NCBI GenBank assembly: GCA_002419285.1
Contig: DIFU01000121.1
Location: forward strand, 1-22,539
From: Prolixibacteraceae bacterium UBA5740
Lineage (GTDB): Bacteria; Bacteroidota; Bacteroidia; Bacteroidales; Prolixibacteraceae
Direction of reading: 5' to 3'
DNA length: 22,539 nt
Shown: positions 1 to 8,098 of the stretch, piece after piece
Position numbering within the stretch: the stretch's first letter is position 1
How the letters are laid out: each line of letters starts with the position of its first letter
Made by a program: the position numbers and the translations under genes
Notes under the pieces: generated by a model
The model's database searches: none
The model's input: the letters and a program-made list of their open reading frames with translations, nothing else
Told to the model about the DNA's origin: nothing

Positions 1-389
1 CTTGTGCCACCCAAAATGAAATCAACGAAGACGATGCCCGGGAATTGGTAAAAAATGGCTGTTTCCTTATCTCTGAAGGAGCCAATATGCCCTCAACCCC
101 TGAGGCCGTGGAAGTGTTCCTTGAATCAAAAATTCTTTACGGACCTGGCAAGGCTGCCAATGCCGGAGGGGTCTCCACATCAGGACTCGAAATGACACAA
201 AACTCCATGCGCCTTCCGTGGACAAGAGAAGAGGTGGACGCCAGACTTCATCAGATCATGATCAATATCCATGAATCATGTGTAAAATATGGCACCGAAG
301 AGGATGGCTTTATCAATTATGTGAAAGGCGCCAATATTGGAGGATTCATTAAAGTTGCAGATGCCATGCTAGCACAAGGTGTCGTATAA
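1..389 (+). CDS. gdhA: NADP-type glutamate dehydrogenase, C-terminal fragment (5' truncated by window)
   Basis: The open frame enters from the left edge (first complete codon at position 3) and ends with TAA at 387-389. The visible roughly 128 residues match the C-terminal end of hexameric glutamate dehydrogenases: the segments GANMPSTPEA, GPGKAANAGGVSTSGLEM and the closing GANIGGFIKVADAML are hallmarks of the family. The enzyme interconverts 2-oxoglutarate plus ammonia and glutamate with NAD(P)H in the cytoplasm. The coenzyme-binding part is largely outside the window, so NADP versus NAD specificity rests only on resemblance to the bacterial GdhA group. The gene ends 38 bp before a strong bidirectional terminator. 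Nothing in the visible part looks damaged. Confidence 0.95.
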   Translation, partial: CATQNEINEDDARELVKNGCFLISEGANMPSTPEAVEVFLESKILYGPGKAANAGGVSTSGLEMTQNSMRLPWTREEVDARLHQIMINIHESCVKYGTEEDGFINYVKGANIGGFIKVADAMLAQGVV

Positions 390-426
390 CTTTAGCCTGT
401 CGAAAAATTTTGCCATCATTTCCAAT

Positions 427-459
427 AAAAAAAGAGGTCCAGATCGACCTCTTTTTTTT
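427..459. terminator. Bidirectional rho-independent terminator between gdhA and the beta-propeller gene
   Basis: The stem GAGGTC (434-439) pairs with GACCTC (446-451) around a 6-nt loop. An A7 tract precedes the stem and a T8 tract follows it, so the A/T tracts extend the pairing and give a U-run on either strand. It sits between convergent genes (gdhA ends at 389; the minus-strand gene ends at 481) and can serve both. Confidence 0.9.
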
Positions 460-480
460 ATAAGTTTTTTATTCAATCGC

Positions 481-1791
481 TCACTCGCCAAAACAATAAA
501 TTGATCTGAATCCCCTTAATATTAAATCATTGCCAGCAACCACCGGGGATGCATGGAAGTCATCATCCACCGCATTTGTTGCCAGAACTTCAGGCTTGTC
601 GCCTCCCTTTAGAACGAGAACCTGACCTTTTGATGCGATATATATACGGTTTGCCACTCCGGTTGGGGAGCTGAACAGAGTGGACACTCCTTCGAGCTTT
701 TCACGTGCATAGACAACATTACCGGTTTTGGCATCCAGACAGCTCAGAAAACCGTTATTAACCCTCAAAAAATAAAGCTTTCCGTCCATCAATAAAACAT
801 TTGGCGTATAAGGGGTGTCTTGGTTATACGTCCAAAGAATTGCATCCGAGCCTGTGACATCACCCTTAGCCTTTGCCACATCAATAGCCATAAGCGCACT
901 ACCTCTAAATCCACTCGCCAGATATACAATCCCCTCTTCATAAACAGGATTGGGAATCACATTCCGGGTCATTCCTGTACAATGCCAGATCACCTCTCCT
1001 GTTTCATAATCATAGCTTCGCACTTGGTTTGTTGCACTTGTGATGACCTGCAATTTCCCATTCACTTCAACCACCAAAGGTGTTGACCAGGATGTAATCT
1101 CGTCTCTTTTAGCAACCCATACATCCTTCCCTGTCTTTGTATCAATTGAATAAAGCATGCACTCTCCCTGATGATCCCAGAGTACGAAAATTCTGTCGCC
1201 GTGCAAGTATGGTGAATCACCTTCTCCAAAACTCATATGCTTGTTGCTCTGTCCAAAATCGCGTTGCCACAGAATATTTCCATCAAAATCAAGGCAAAAA
1301 AGCCCCCTGGATCCGAAATAGGCATAAATGTGTTTGCCATCGGTACATGGTGAGTTTGATGCCCAGCTCCCCAGTTCATGAATGCCTTCCAAAGGCAACT
1401 CCCTGGCAACTGTCTTTTCCCAAATGGCAGAGCCATTTGTACGATTAATCAGGATAACCTTAAACTCATGAATAAACTCAGTGGTTTGTGGTGACATTGG
1501 ATGATCCGCATTTTCACTTTCATCCCGGACTCCCTTTTCATTGGTCGGCACTGCTGTGAGAATGATGACCTTGTCATCCCAAACCAGCGGCGTGGCATGT
1601 CCCTTCCCAGGCAAATCAACCTTCCATTTCAGGTTCTGACTTTCACTGAAATGAACTGGCGGATTTCCTCGCAGTGCAGCACCTGTCGCTAATGGACCAC
1701 GCCATTGAGCCCAAAAATCAGATGCCTCTTTTTGGGCAATGGTGTCGCCAAAAATCAGAATAAAACTTATCACAAGAATAAAAGATCTCAT
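481..1791 (-). CDS. Exported PQQ-like beta-propeller repeat protein
   Basis: A 436-residue protein with an N-terminal signal peptide (charged MR, hydrophobic residues 3-15, likely cleavage after TIAQ near residue 20). The mature protein begins with a WAQWRGP motif, typical of the PQQ-binding-like (BamB-like) beta-propeller proteins common in Planctomycetes and Bacteroidota. Blades recur as W-x-V/T segments with G-x-V/I-Y or G-K-L-Y-F-L strands and DxxTG turns (for example DTKTGKDVW, DYETGEVIW, DAKTGNVVY). These are structural repeats, and true PQQ-dependent dehydrogenase activity is not implied, because no clear PQQ/Ca site or haem motif is visible. It probably acts in the periplasm or on the outer membrane. 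It is downstream of and co-directional with the archaemetzincin gene (about 100 bp gap), so they could share a transcript. The substrate is unknown. Confidence 0.85.
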   Translation of the reverse strand: MRSFILVISFILIFGDTIAQKEASDFWAQWRGPLATGAALRGNPPVHFSESQNLKWKVDLPGKGHATPLVWDDKVIILTAVPTNEKGVRDESENADHPMSPQTTEFIHEFKVILINRTNGSAIWEKTVARELPLEGIHELGSWASNSPCTDGKHIYAYFGSRGLFCLDFDGNILWQRDFGQSNKHMSFGEGDSPYLHGDRIFVLWDHQGECMLYSIDTKTGKDVWVAKRDEITSWSTPLVVEVNGKLQVITSATNQVRSYDYETGEVIWHCTGMTRNVIPNPVYEEGIVYLASGFRGSALMAIDVAKAKGDVTGSDAILWTYNQDTPYTPNVLLMDGKLYFLRVNNGFLSCLDAKTGNVVYAREKLEGVSTLFSSPTGVANRIYIASKGQVLVLKGGDKPEVLATNAVDDDFHASPVVAGNDLILRGFRSIYCFGE

Positions 1792-1894
1792 ACAAATTTG
1801 GTTTTGGTTTTAATATTTTACTCATAATTGGACACAGAAATCCATCATTCGTTTAATCAAAAAACTCAAGATCAACTATTTTGCTACAATAAAC

Positions 1895-2449
1895 CTATCG
1901 CTTATCAGGATCCGGAACAAGAAGTTTCGACCTGCAAGAAGGACAAAATATATGGTTTTTCTGGTCAATGTCTTCAACATAGGTGCTTGAGCGCATTACA
2001 CAAACCGGATTTGTGCAGTGAATAAGGCCGAACATGTGTCCCAACTCATGAATGGCCTCCTTTCGAAACCTGTCAATAAGAACAGTCTTATCTCCCCTGA
2101 TACCATACCGCTCGTTCTTGAGCCGATGAATGGAGGCAATGCCGCTTCGTCCATTCAGGAATGCCTGACCAAAAATATAGGTAAGAATAGGGATAAACAG
2201 ATCCACACTGAATAATCCAAGAGTTTTGTGATTATCAGATGAATACCTTGCCTCAATCTCACCCAGAAGCCGGTTTCCATCATATTGTTTTCGATTCACA
2301 TCAAAGAATTCACTCAGGTCGAGATGCCCCTCTCTAATTTTAACCGGTAATTGAAACTCCTGCTCAATATCCTGCACGATCATTTCCAAAATTTCCTTTT
2401 CGAAATAACCAAACGATATAAGCGTAATGTTTTCCGGTTTACCTACCAT
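1895..2449 (-). CDS. amzA: Archaemetzincin family zinc metalloprotease
   Basis: A 184-residue protein carrying the archaemetzincin signature. HELGHMFGLIHC (residues 134-145) supplies three zinc-binding His (134, 138, 144) and the catalytic Glu135. It is followed by Cys150, the Met-turn residue Met152 and a C-terminal CPSC (169-172), the four-cysteine second zinc site that defines this family against other metzincins. Length is normal for prokaryotic members. There is no signal peptide, so it is cytoplasmic. Physiological substrates of prokaryotic archaemetzincins are not established. The gene starts 61 bp after the stop of the sigma-54 activator gene on the same strand, so it could be the last cistron of the sensor-regulator transcript, but no clear promoter or terminator decides this. 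Confidence 0.93.
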   Translation of the reverse strand: MVGKPENITLISFGYFEKEILEMIVQDIEQEFQLPVKIREGHLDLSEFFDVNRKQYDGNRLLGEIEARYSSDNHKTLGLFSVDLFIPILTYIFGQAFLNGRSGIASIHRLKNERYGIRGDKTVLIDRFRKEAIHELGHMFGLIHCTNPVCVMRSSTYVEDIDQKNHIFCPSCRSKLLVPDPDKR

Positions 2450-2510
2450 TCAATCAGATAATAGCTGCATTTACGGACATATTTTCAAAATACAGAAAAT
2501 ACAAAATGAA

Positions 2511-3851
2511 TTATTTGGGTGCCTTCAGATCATATTTCCGAATCTTATTATAGAGCGTGACCCGGTCGACCTTCAAAGCCTTGGCAGAAGCGGTGACATT
2601 CCACGAGTACTTATCAAGAATCTGTTGAATATGGTTTTTTTCCAAATCATCTAGGCTTTCAAAGGTTGGAAGTTTTTTTTCTTTCGCCAGAGGCAAGTCT
2701 TTCAGCGATATTTTCTTTCCATTTCCTACCACGATGGCTCTCTCAATCATATTTTCAAGTTCACGGATATTTCCCGGAAAGGGAAATTCCTCCAACCTTT
2801 TCAAGGCTGATGCATCGATTGTCATCATGGGTCTGTTCATCGAATGGCAATACTTTTTGATAAAATAGTCAACCAATAAAGGGATGTCGTCAAGGCGTTC
2901 CCTGAGAGGAGGCACAAAAATATTGACAACATTGAGACGATAAAAAAGGTCTTCCCTAAACAGCCCCTTATCAACCATGGCCTTTAGATCTCGGTTCGTG
3001 GCACAGATAACCCTGAAGTCAGAAGAAATCTCTTTATGACCACCAACCCTGACAAAACTCTTGGTCTCCAGGACCCGTAAAAGTTCCACCTGCATCTTCG
3101 TTGAAATCGTGGCTATTTCATCAAGAAAAATGGTTCCATTATCGGCCATTTCAAACCTGCCCTTGCGATTATATACAGCTCCAGTGAATGCACCTTTTTC
3201 ATGTCCAAACAGCTCACTTTCCAATAGGCTTTCACTTAGGGCTCCACAATGGACACTCACCATTGGAAAATACTTTCGGGGGGAATTGGCGTGTATAGCC
3301 CTCGCAACTAATTCCTTTCCTGTTCCACTTTCCCCGGTAATAATTACTGAAGCATTTGATTGTGAAACACTTTCAATTTCCCGCAAAACCCTCTGCATGC
3401 CCTCACTTTTTCCGATCAGATCCTCGACATTCTCAAGTGAAATAACTTTCTCCCGAAGAATTTCGTTTTCTTCGGACAGCATTATCTGTTTGGCGGCATT
3501 GCGAATCAGATGTGACAAGTCATCCGGATCAAATGGCTTGGTGACATAATCGAAAGCACCATCTTTCAATGCTTGAACGGCTGTATCCACAGTAGCAAAA
3601 GCAGTCATCATGATGATTACAGAATCTTTCTTCAATGACTTGATCCGCCTCAGCATTTCCAATCCATCCATCCCAGGCATTTTTATGTCTGCAAGAATAA
3701 TGTCGAAGTTGGAAGATTCGAGAAGCGAGAGGGCTTTTGTGGCGTTTTCAGCACATTCCACATCGTAACCGTCTTCAATAAACCAGTTATATAAAGAATC
3801 CCTAACCGACTGTTCGTCATCTACAATTAGTATGGAAATTTTCTTCGCCAT
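2511..3851 (-). CDS. Sigma-54-dependent response regulator (NtrC/AtoC type)
   Basis: A 446-residue, three-domain activator. Receiver domain 1-120: acidic pair Asp11/Asp12, phosphoacceptor Asp55 in ADIKMPGMDG, Thr83 and Lys105. AAA+ domain about 145-375: Walker A GESGTGKE (173-180), the sigma-54-contacting GAFTGA loop intact (220-225), Walker B TIFLDE (240-245), and the PPLRER and FPGNIREL segments. C-terminal Fis-type helix-turn-helix about 400-446, ending VTLYNKIRKY. It should activate only RpoN-dependent promoters when phosphorylated. The ATG lies 4 bp after the stop of the histidine kinase gene, so the two are translationally coupled partners. The most obvious local target is the redox operon starting at 10673, where a -24/-12-like element is seen. 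Target assignment is inference; family assignment is firm. Confidence 0.96.
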   Translation of the reverse strand: MAKKISILIVDDEQSVRDSLYNWFIEDGYDVECAENATKALSLLESSNFDIILADIKMPGMDGLEMLRRIKSLKKDSVIIMMTAFATVDTAVQALKDGAFDYVTKPFDPDDLSHLIRNAAKQIMLSEENEILREKVISLENVEDLIGKSEGMQRVLREIESVSQSNASVIITGESGTGKELVARAIHANSPRKYFPMVSVHCGALSESLLESELFGHEKGAFTGAVYNRKGRFEMADNGTIFLDEIATISTKMQVELLRVLETKSFVRVGGHKEISSDFRVICATNRDLKAMVDKGLFREDLFYRLNVVNIFVPPLRERLDDIPLLVDYFIKKYCHSMNRPMMTIDASALKRLEEFPFPGNIRELENMIERAIVVGNGKKISLKDLPLAKEKKLPTFESLDDLEKNHIQQILDKYSWNVTASAKALKVDRVTLYNKIRKYDLKAPK

Positions 3852-3855
3852 TAGG

Positions 3856-5538
3856 TTATGTATTTTCGTTTTTAATAAGCGGTAACAAAATCGACAAGAT
3901 CGTTTCCTTGCCCCGGATAGATTTCACACTGACTTTTCCCTTGTGACTCTGAACGATCCCGTGGACAATGGAAAGGCCCAGGCCTGTGCCACTGACCTTA
4001 TCCTTGGTAGAGAAGAATGGCTCGAATACATGTGGGATATCCTCATCGGCAATCCCGACTCCATTATCAGTAATGTCAATCCGGATATGGTCATTGTCTG
4101 GATTTTCAGTTCTGATGATTATTTCTCCATTTTCGGTGATTGCTTCTGAAGCATTCACGATAATGGCAACGCATGCCTGTTTTATTTGGTTGGAACTGCA
4201 ATGGATCAAATCGTGCCTGGCATTGAAATCAGTCCAAAAATGGATATTCGCGATTTTCATTGGATGCGACATCAGCTCATAGGTGTCGCGAAGTATTTCA
4301 TGCAAGTGCTTGGGTTCATGGTTCTCCTGATCTTTGCGTGAAAAATCCAGAAGTCCCTTTACAATATCCCCACAACGCTTAGTTTCATTCTCAATAAGTT
4401 TCAAATGTTTGAGCATTGACTCTTTTTTGACTGGCTCCAGTTCCTGATTGTTTAATTGCTTTGAAACCAGCTTGGCATATACTAAAATCCCTGAAAGAGG
4501 ATTATTAATCTCGTGAGCCACTGAAAGCGACAGTTTTCCCAGGGATGCTATTCTTTCGATATTTATCAGTTCATTTTGTGCCTGCCCAAGTTCTTCTGAC
4601 TTTTTCTGTACTTTATATTCTAGTTGCTGTGACCAATTCTGAAGCTCATTATTCGCCGACTGCAAGTTATCGAGCATCTCATTAAAGGCCAGTGAAACCA
4701 TTCGGATATCCGACAATTGATTTGGCTTCACGTGCAATCGCTTGCTTGTATCTCCATTTGCAACGGCAATACTTGCCCTGATCAGATCCTGTAACGGAAA
4801 TTTGATCTTCTTATTGGTAAAAGCCACCAAGGCCCCCGACAAAAGTACAGTCATCAGTGCCGCCAGCAAATAAAATTCCGTACTGGATTGCTGCATGGCA
4901 CTATCCAGCCCATCCAATGGCATTCTGATTATCAGTGATCCCAAAACATCTTCATCGGCACTGTGGGCATGACAAGCACTCGTATAGCATGATGGATGGT
5001 TAAGGATTGGTGATTTGATAAGCAAATGCCTGGTACCAGCCTCATCTGGATTCATCGCACACGGGCTGTCAAAATCTATTATTCGATAAGATTTATCGGT
5101 TCGTGAAAAAAGCTGATCCAGATCGGTGTGGCAGCTTAGGCAGTCTGGATTCGCCTCACTGCGGCCAAAATCAGCTATAGACGTATAAGCCAACACATTA
5201 TTTTGGTCATACATACTTACATCGTCAATACCCGTCATGGAATTAATCATATCCAGAGTCGATTGTAACGATGATTGATCATTCTCCAACATGGATCGAT
5301 ACAATGCACCCTCAACCAGGTAACCAATGTTATTGCCGTTTTCACTGATAACAGTCTTGATGTAACTTTCATTCACTGAACGAAAGATGATCCCAAAAGA
5401 AATGAAAAGAAAAAAGGATGAAACAGCAATAATGAAAACCACCCTGCCATAAATGGAAGATCTGAATCGTACATATCCGTGAATCAGCGGACGGCCGATA
5501 CCCTGATTTTCATCTTTCAATTTGTTAAACCACCTCAT
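3856..5538 (-). CDS. Membrane histidine kinase with diheme c-type periplasmic sensor
   Basis: A 560-residue sensor kinase. There is a first membrane helix at about 31-52, a periplasmic region 53-221, a second helix about 222-241, HAMP about 242-296, a coiled coil to about 330, HisKA with phosphoacceptor His342 in SVAHEINNPLSG, and a HATPase_c domain with DNGVGI (G1) and GTGLGLS (G2) boxes. The periplasmic part holds two covalent haem attachment motifs, CLSCH (133-137, CX2CH) and CYTSACH (184-190, CX4CH), plus a lone Cys160. Such sensors are expected to read redox state or a haem ligand, though which one cannot be told here. It pairs with the NtrC-type regulator 4 bp downstream and follows the redox operon on the same strand. 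Haem loading requires a cytochrome c maturation system, not seen in the window. Confidence 0.94.
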   Translation of the reverse strand: MRWFNKLKDENQGIGRPLIHGYVRFRSSIYGRVVFIIAVSSFFLFISFGIIFRSVNESYIKTVISENGNNIGYLVEGALYRSMLENDQSSLQSTLDMINSMTGIDDVSMYDQNNVLAYTSIADFGRSEANPDCLSCHTDLDQLFSRTDKSYRIIDFDSPCAMNPDEAGTRHLLIKSPILNHPSCYTSACHAHSADEDVLGSLIIRMPLDGLDSAMQQSSTEFYLLAALMTVLLSGALVAFTNKKIKFPLQDLIRASIAVANGDTSKRLHVKPNQLSDIRMVSLAFNEMLDNLQSANNELQNWSQQLEYKVQKKSEELGQAQNELINIERIASLGKLSLSVAHEINNPLSGILVYAKLVSKQLNNQELEPVKKESMLKHLKLIENETKRCGDIVKGLLDFSRKDQENHEPKHLHEILRDTYELMSHPMKIANIHFWTDFNARHDLIHCSSNQIKQACVAIIVNASEAITENGEIIIRTENPDNDHIRIDITDNGVGIADEDIPHVFEPFFSTKDKVSGTGLGLSIVHGIVQSHKGKVSVKSIRGKETILSILLPLIKNENT

Positions 5539-5949
5539 TTTATAGGCATTTATGATACCAGACGCTAATTTAATTTCTAATTTTCAATTGATCCCAATTT
5601 CAAATGCCTGCTACCCTATTTTATAATCATTCTACATATATATCGTGATCTGAAAAGGCTACAATGCTTTCATAAAATATCAGTAAATAGCCAATTTCTT
5701 TGAATTTTTATCCGTAGCAGATATTAATTACCTCATTTATCTTCATGCAAGAAACCCTCTTTACAGTATCTCCCTTTGGTACAAGTTCGGTAATTGGACG
5801 TACATTATGCATTGCTTTTGCATATATTACATATATAAGAATAGACAAGATACGCTCAATATATGCAGAAGAACTATACAATATACGAATCGGTATGGGA
5901 GTTAATGCAGACCGGTCCTTAAGATAACTTGCATTACCGCGCCTTTGCC
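5539..5949. other. Intergenic region upstream of the sensor kinase; possible coding remnant on minus strand
   Basis: This 411-bp stretch is AT-rich and holds no convincing intact gene. On the minus strand a frame from about 5940 down to a TAA at 5708-5710 reads like protein (it includes HNVRPITELVPKGD and ends KINEVINICYG), but it has no upstream ATG before the terminator hairpin at 5950-5985. It would be a fragment or use a non-ATG start. I do not recognise it. The plus-strand frame 5745-5927 is not convincing either. The part next to 5538 should hold the histidine kinase promoter, but no good Bacteroidota -33/-7 pair was found. Confidence 0.4.
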
Positions 5950-5985
5950 AAAAGAGGCTGCCTCGGTTTTGAGGCAGCCTCTTTT
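5950..5985. terminator. Strong bidirectional terminator at the end of the redox operon
   Basis: A perfect 15-bp inverted repeat (5950-5964 and 5971-5985) of sequence AAAAGAGGCTGCCTC and its complement surrounds a 6-nt loop. The GC-rich core flanked by A4 and T4 gives a terminator on both strands. It lies 79 bp beyond the stop of the GcvH-like gene (6064) and separates the redox operon from the sensor kinase transcript. Confidence 0.88.
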
Positions 5986-6063
5986 CAGCATTGCTTTGAT
6001 TCGTCATCAAAACTCCAGGTTTTCACAAATGAACCTGATGAAATTCATAGCGTAAAAGAGCAA

Positions 6064-6786
6064 CTAACCACGGGCATTCCCCAGAAACTCGCTTTGGAAA
6101 TCAGCCCAGATTTCTTTTGGCATCATTGCCATCGCATGCTCCATTAATTCTCCACCATCCTGAAGTACAGCCTGTGTAATACCGGGAGCATGCTTCACTG
6201 CAGACTTGCCAAGAAAATCCCTGAATCTTTCGAGTTCGAGGGTATACCATGGTGCAGCATCACTGCCCAGTATTAAAGAACTGGTTTCAGCCATCCAATT
6301 CACAGGCTGAATACGGTAAACCCATCCAGTCGTGTAAGGATCAGAGAAAAGGAGTTCAGGTTGCTGAAGAAGCATCTGATTTGCCGATATGATTTCACCG
6401 GAGACAGGAGAAAGGATATCCAGTGTTTTCCCTTCCACTTCAATTGTCATAAGCAAATCGCCCTGCGATACTTTCTCTCCAGCCTTTTTGATATGCGACA
6501 GGTTAATGTCACCAGTAATCCTTACCAGGAAATCATCGATTCCAACATTTGCCAGACCTGATTGATCGAGATGAGTCCAGCTGTGATATTTGCTGAATAG
6601 CAATCCCTTGGGAAGTCTCAGGTTGGCTGCGGTTAACAGTCCCAGTGTCCTTTTGATTTCCCTGTTCACCTTTACCTGTTTGCTGAGCATGAACCAGAAG
6701 GGAATCAGGAGCGCAAAAAAGGATAATATTGCGATATACTCAATTCCTTTTGTCGCAAAAATATTGGTGTAAGTAAATCCATCCAT
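6064..6786 (-). CDS. Membrane-anchored GcvH-like (lipoyl-type) domain protein
   Basis: A 240-residue protein with one N-terminal membrane helix (about 15-35), a linker, then a glycine-cleavage H-protein-like domain (about 65-160): HSWTHLDQSGLANVGIDDF, EKVSQGDLLMTIEVEGK, LSPVSGEI and DPYTTGWVYRI follow GcvH order. The hairpin lysine is present (Lys120) but lies six residues before the SPVSG serine; the lipoylated Lys in canonical GcvH lies seven before the equivalent position. Lipoylation is therefore uncertain. A C-terminal tail (204-235, VLQDGGEL and EIWADFQSEF) is shared with the fusion protein at 8994-10673 and is absent from ordinary GcvH. No gcvT/gcvP lies nearby, so a role in glycine cleavage is unlikely. 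It is the last gene of the operon, 85 bp after the NrfD-type gene. An electron- or acyl-carrier role is speculative. Confidence 0.82.
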   Translation of the reverse strand: MDGFTYTNIFATKGIEYIAILSFFALLIPFWFMLSKQVKVNREIKRTLGLLTAANLRLPKGLLFSKYHSWTHLDQSGLANVGIDDFLVRITGDINLSHIKKAGEKVSQGDLLMTIEVEGKTLDILSPVSGEIISANQMLLQQPELLFSDPYTTGWVYRIQPVNWMAETSSLILGSDAAPWYTLELERFRDFLGKSAVKHAPGITQAVLQDGGELMEHAMAMMPKEIWADFQSEFLGNARG

Positions 6787-6871
6787 AATTGTATTGTTTT
6801 ATATTATGTGAAAATCCAACATCATTTTTAATGATTGATTGTTGTTTTGCAATAAGCAGAATCTAACTCCA

Positions 6872-8098
6872 TTAATGGTCCCTGGCCCATTCAGGCGATT
6901 CTCTGAGTACCGGCATACGGTGAATAACCCACCTGAAAATCCAGATCTGGGTAAAAATTATGGCCGCAGTGATCACAATTTCCATCCATGACGGTACATA
7001 ATGGACTGCCGCATCCCATCTGAAAGCAATAATCGACACGTTCAGCCTGTTCAGTATTATCCCTACGATAGCAATGATAGAGGCAACCTTGATCATCGTA
7101 ATATTGAAATTCCTGTAACTATAAAGAAATAGGAATAATGGAACTACAACGAAACCAATGATTTCAAACAACCACCAGTATCCCATGGGAGTATTCAGTA
7201 GAGCCCAGTGCTGACCGTGTATAAAAACTATTATTTGCATAAAAAGGTAGGCAAACAAGGCTCCTGCACAAACACGTGCCAAACCATGAATTATTCCGTG
7301 ATCGTTTTCCCGGTGATCTTTTGCTAACTGATCAGCAAAAACCTTATTCGTTATGGATCCCTGGAAAATCACCATCGATAAACCGGCAAATACACTGGAA
7401 ACAAGGAAAAGAATTGGCAAAAACTCGTTATACCATAGTGGGTGGATTTTCTCGCTGGCCATCAGGAACAAAGCACCAAGACCTGATTGATGCAGTGTGG
7501 ATAGTGTTATGCCAAAAATAACTGCACCTATTGTCATTCCAGCCAAAATCTTTCTTGCAGTGCGTGCTCCAAGCCATTCTGCAACAGCAGGAGAGAACTC
7601 AATCAGCTGCGCAAAAATATAGAGCATAAAATGCCATGCCACAAGGAAAAGAACGGAACTTGCACCGAAGTTGTTTCCAATTATTGGATTAAATATATTC
7701 CACGGTTTTCCAAGGTCAAGGACCAAGGCTCCGGCATAAAACATATATGCGAGGAATCCGTTTAAAACAGTAACCCTGACAATTGAATGGTATTTATCCA
7801 TTTTCAGAATATAAACCATAAAAGTCAACACATAAGCTCCACCAGCAAACGCCACACCTGTGACAACATTGAATCCTTTCCACAAGCCCCAGGGGATCTC
7901 CTGATTGACGTTGGAAACTGCCCCAAGGCCGTCAGTAAACCTGTATACTATCAGCACCAGGCCTGCAAGCATGACAGGCAGTGAAATGATATTGAATGGG
8001 GTAAGCCATTTACCTCTGGGTTTCAACTCTTCGATCAAAAATTTCCAGATGGTCTTTTCTTTCTTTTCTGTTGTAATAGGATATGCAGGACTAGTCAT
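6872..8098 (-). CDS. NrfD/HybB-family integral membrane quinone-interacting subunit
   Basis: A polytopic protein of 408 residues with about nine or ten hydrophobic helices, matching the NrfD/PsrC/HybB family that passes electrons between menaquinone and a periplasmic Fe-S subunit. Family features include PWGLWKGFNVVTGVAFAGGAY near the N-terminus, LDLGKPW and TLHQSGLGALFLM. The frame is open to an ATG at 8224, but I chose the ATG at 8096-8098, giving MTSPAYP, because the longer form would overlap the ferredoxin gene by 134 bp and add a non-homologous leader. The chosen start overlaps the ferredoxin stop by 8 bp (ATGACTAG), indicating translational coupling. The partner is therefore almost certainly the ferredoxin-like subunit. 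The direction of electron flow and the terminal partner are unknown. Confidence 0.93.
   Translation of the reverse strand: MTSPAYPITTEKKEKTIWKFLIEELKPRGKWLTPFNIISLPVMLAGLVLIVYRFTDGLGAVSNVNQEIPWGLWKGFNVVTGVAFAGGAYVLTFMVYILKMDKYHSIVRVTVLNGFLAYMFYAGALVLDLGKPWNIFNPIIGNNFGASSVLFLVAWHFMLYIFAQLIEFSPAVAEWLGARTARKILAGMTIGAVIFGITLSTLHQSGLGALFLMASEKIHPLWYNEFLPILFLVSSVFAGLSMVIFQGSITNKVFADQLAKDHRENDHGIIHGLARVCAGALFAYLFMQIIVFIHGQHWALLNTPMGYWWLFEIIGFVVVPLFLFLYSYRNFNITMIKVASIIAIVGIILNRLNVSIIAFRWDAAVHYVPSWMEIVITAAIIFTQIWIFRWVIHRMPVLRESPEWARDH

Noticed and set aside
820..1448. Open frames on the plus strand opposite the beta-propeller gene
   Set aside because: They are antisense shadows of a clearly coding minus-strand gene and resemble no protein family.
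5530..5552. Sigma-54-like element (GG-N10-GC) just upstream of the histidine kinase gene on the minus strand
   Set aside because: The invariant dinucleotides are spaced correctly, but transcription would begin at or after the start codon, so it cannot serve this gene unless the start is wrong; no later start fits the first membrane helix.
5745..5927. 60-codon plus-strand frame before the terminator at 5950
   Set aside because: No recognisable family and no promoter; it overlaps the more protein-like frame on the opposite strand.
6064..6786. Assignment of the GcvH-like protein to the glycine cleavage system
   Set aside because: Membrane anchor, shifted lysine, extra C-terminal tail and no gcvT or gcvP nearby argue against it.
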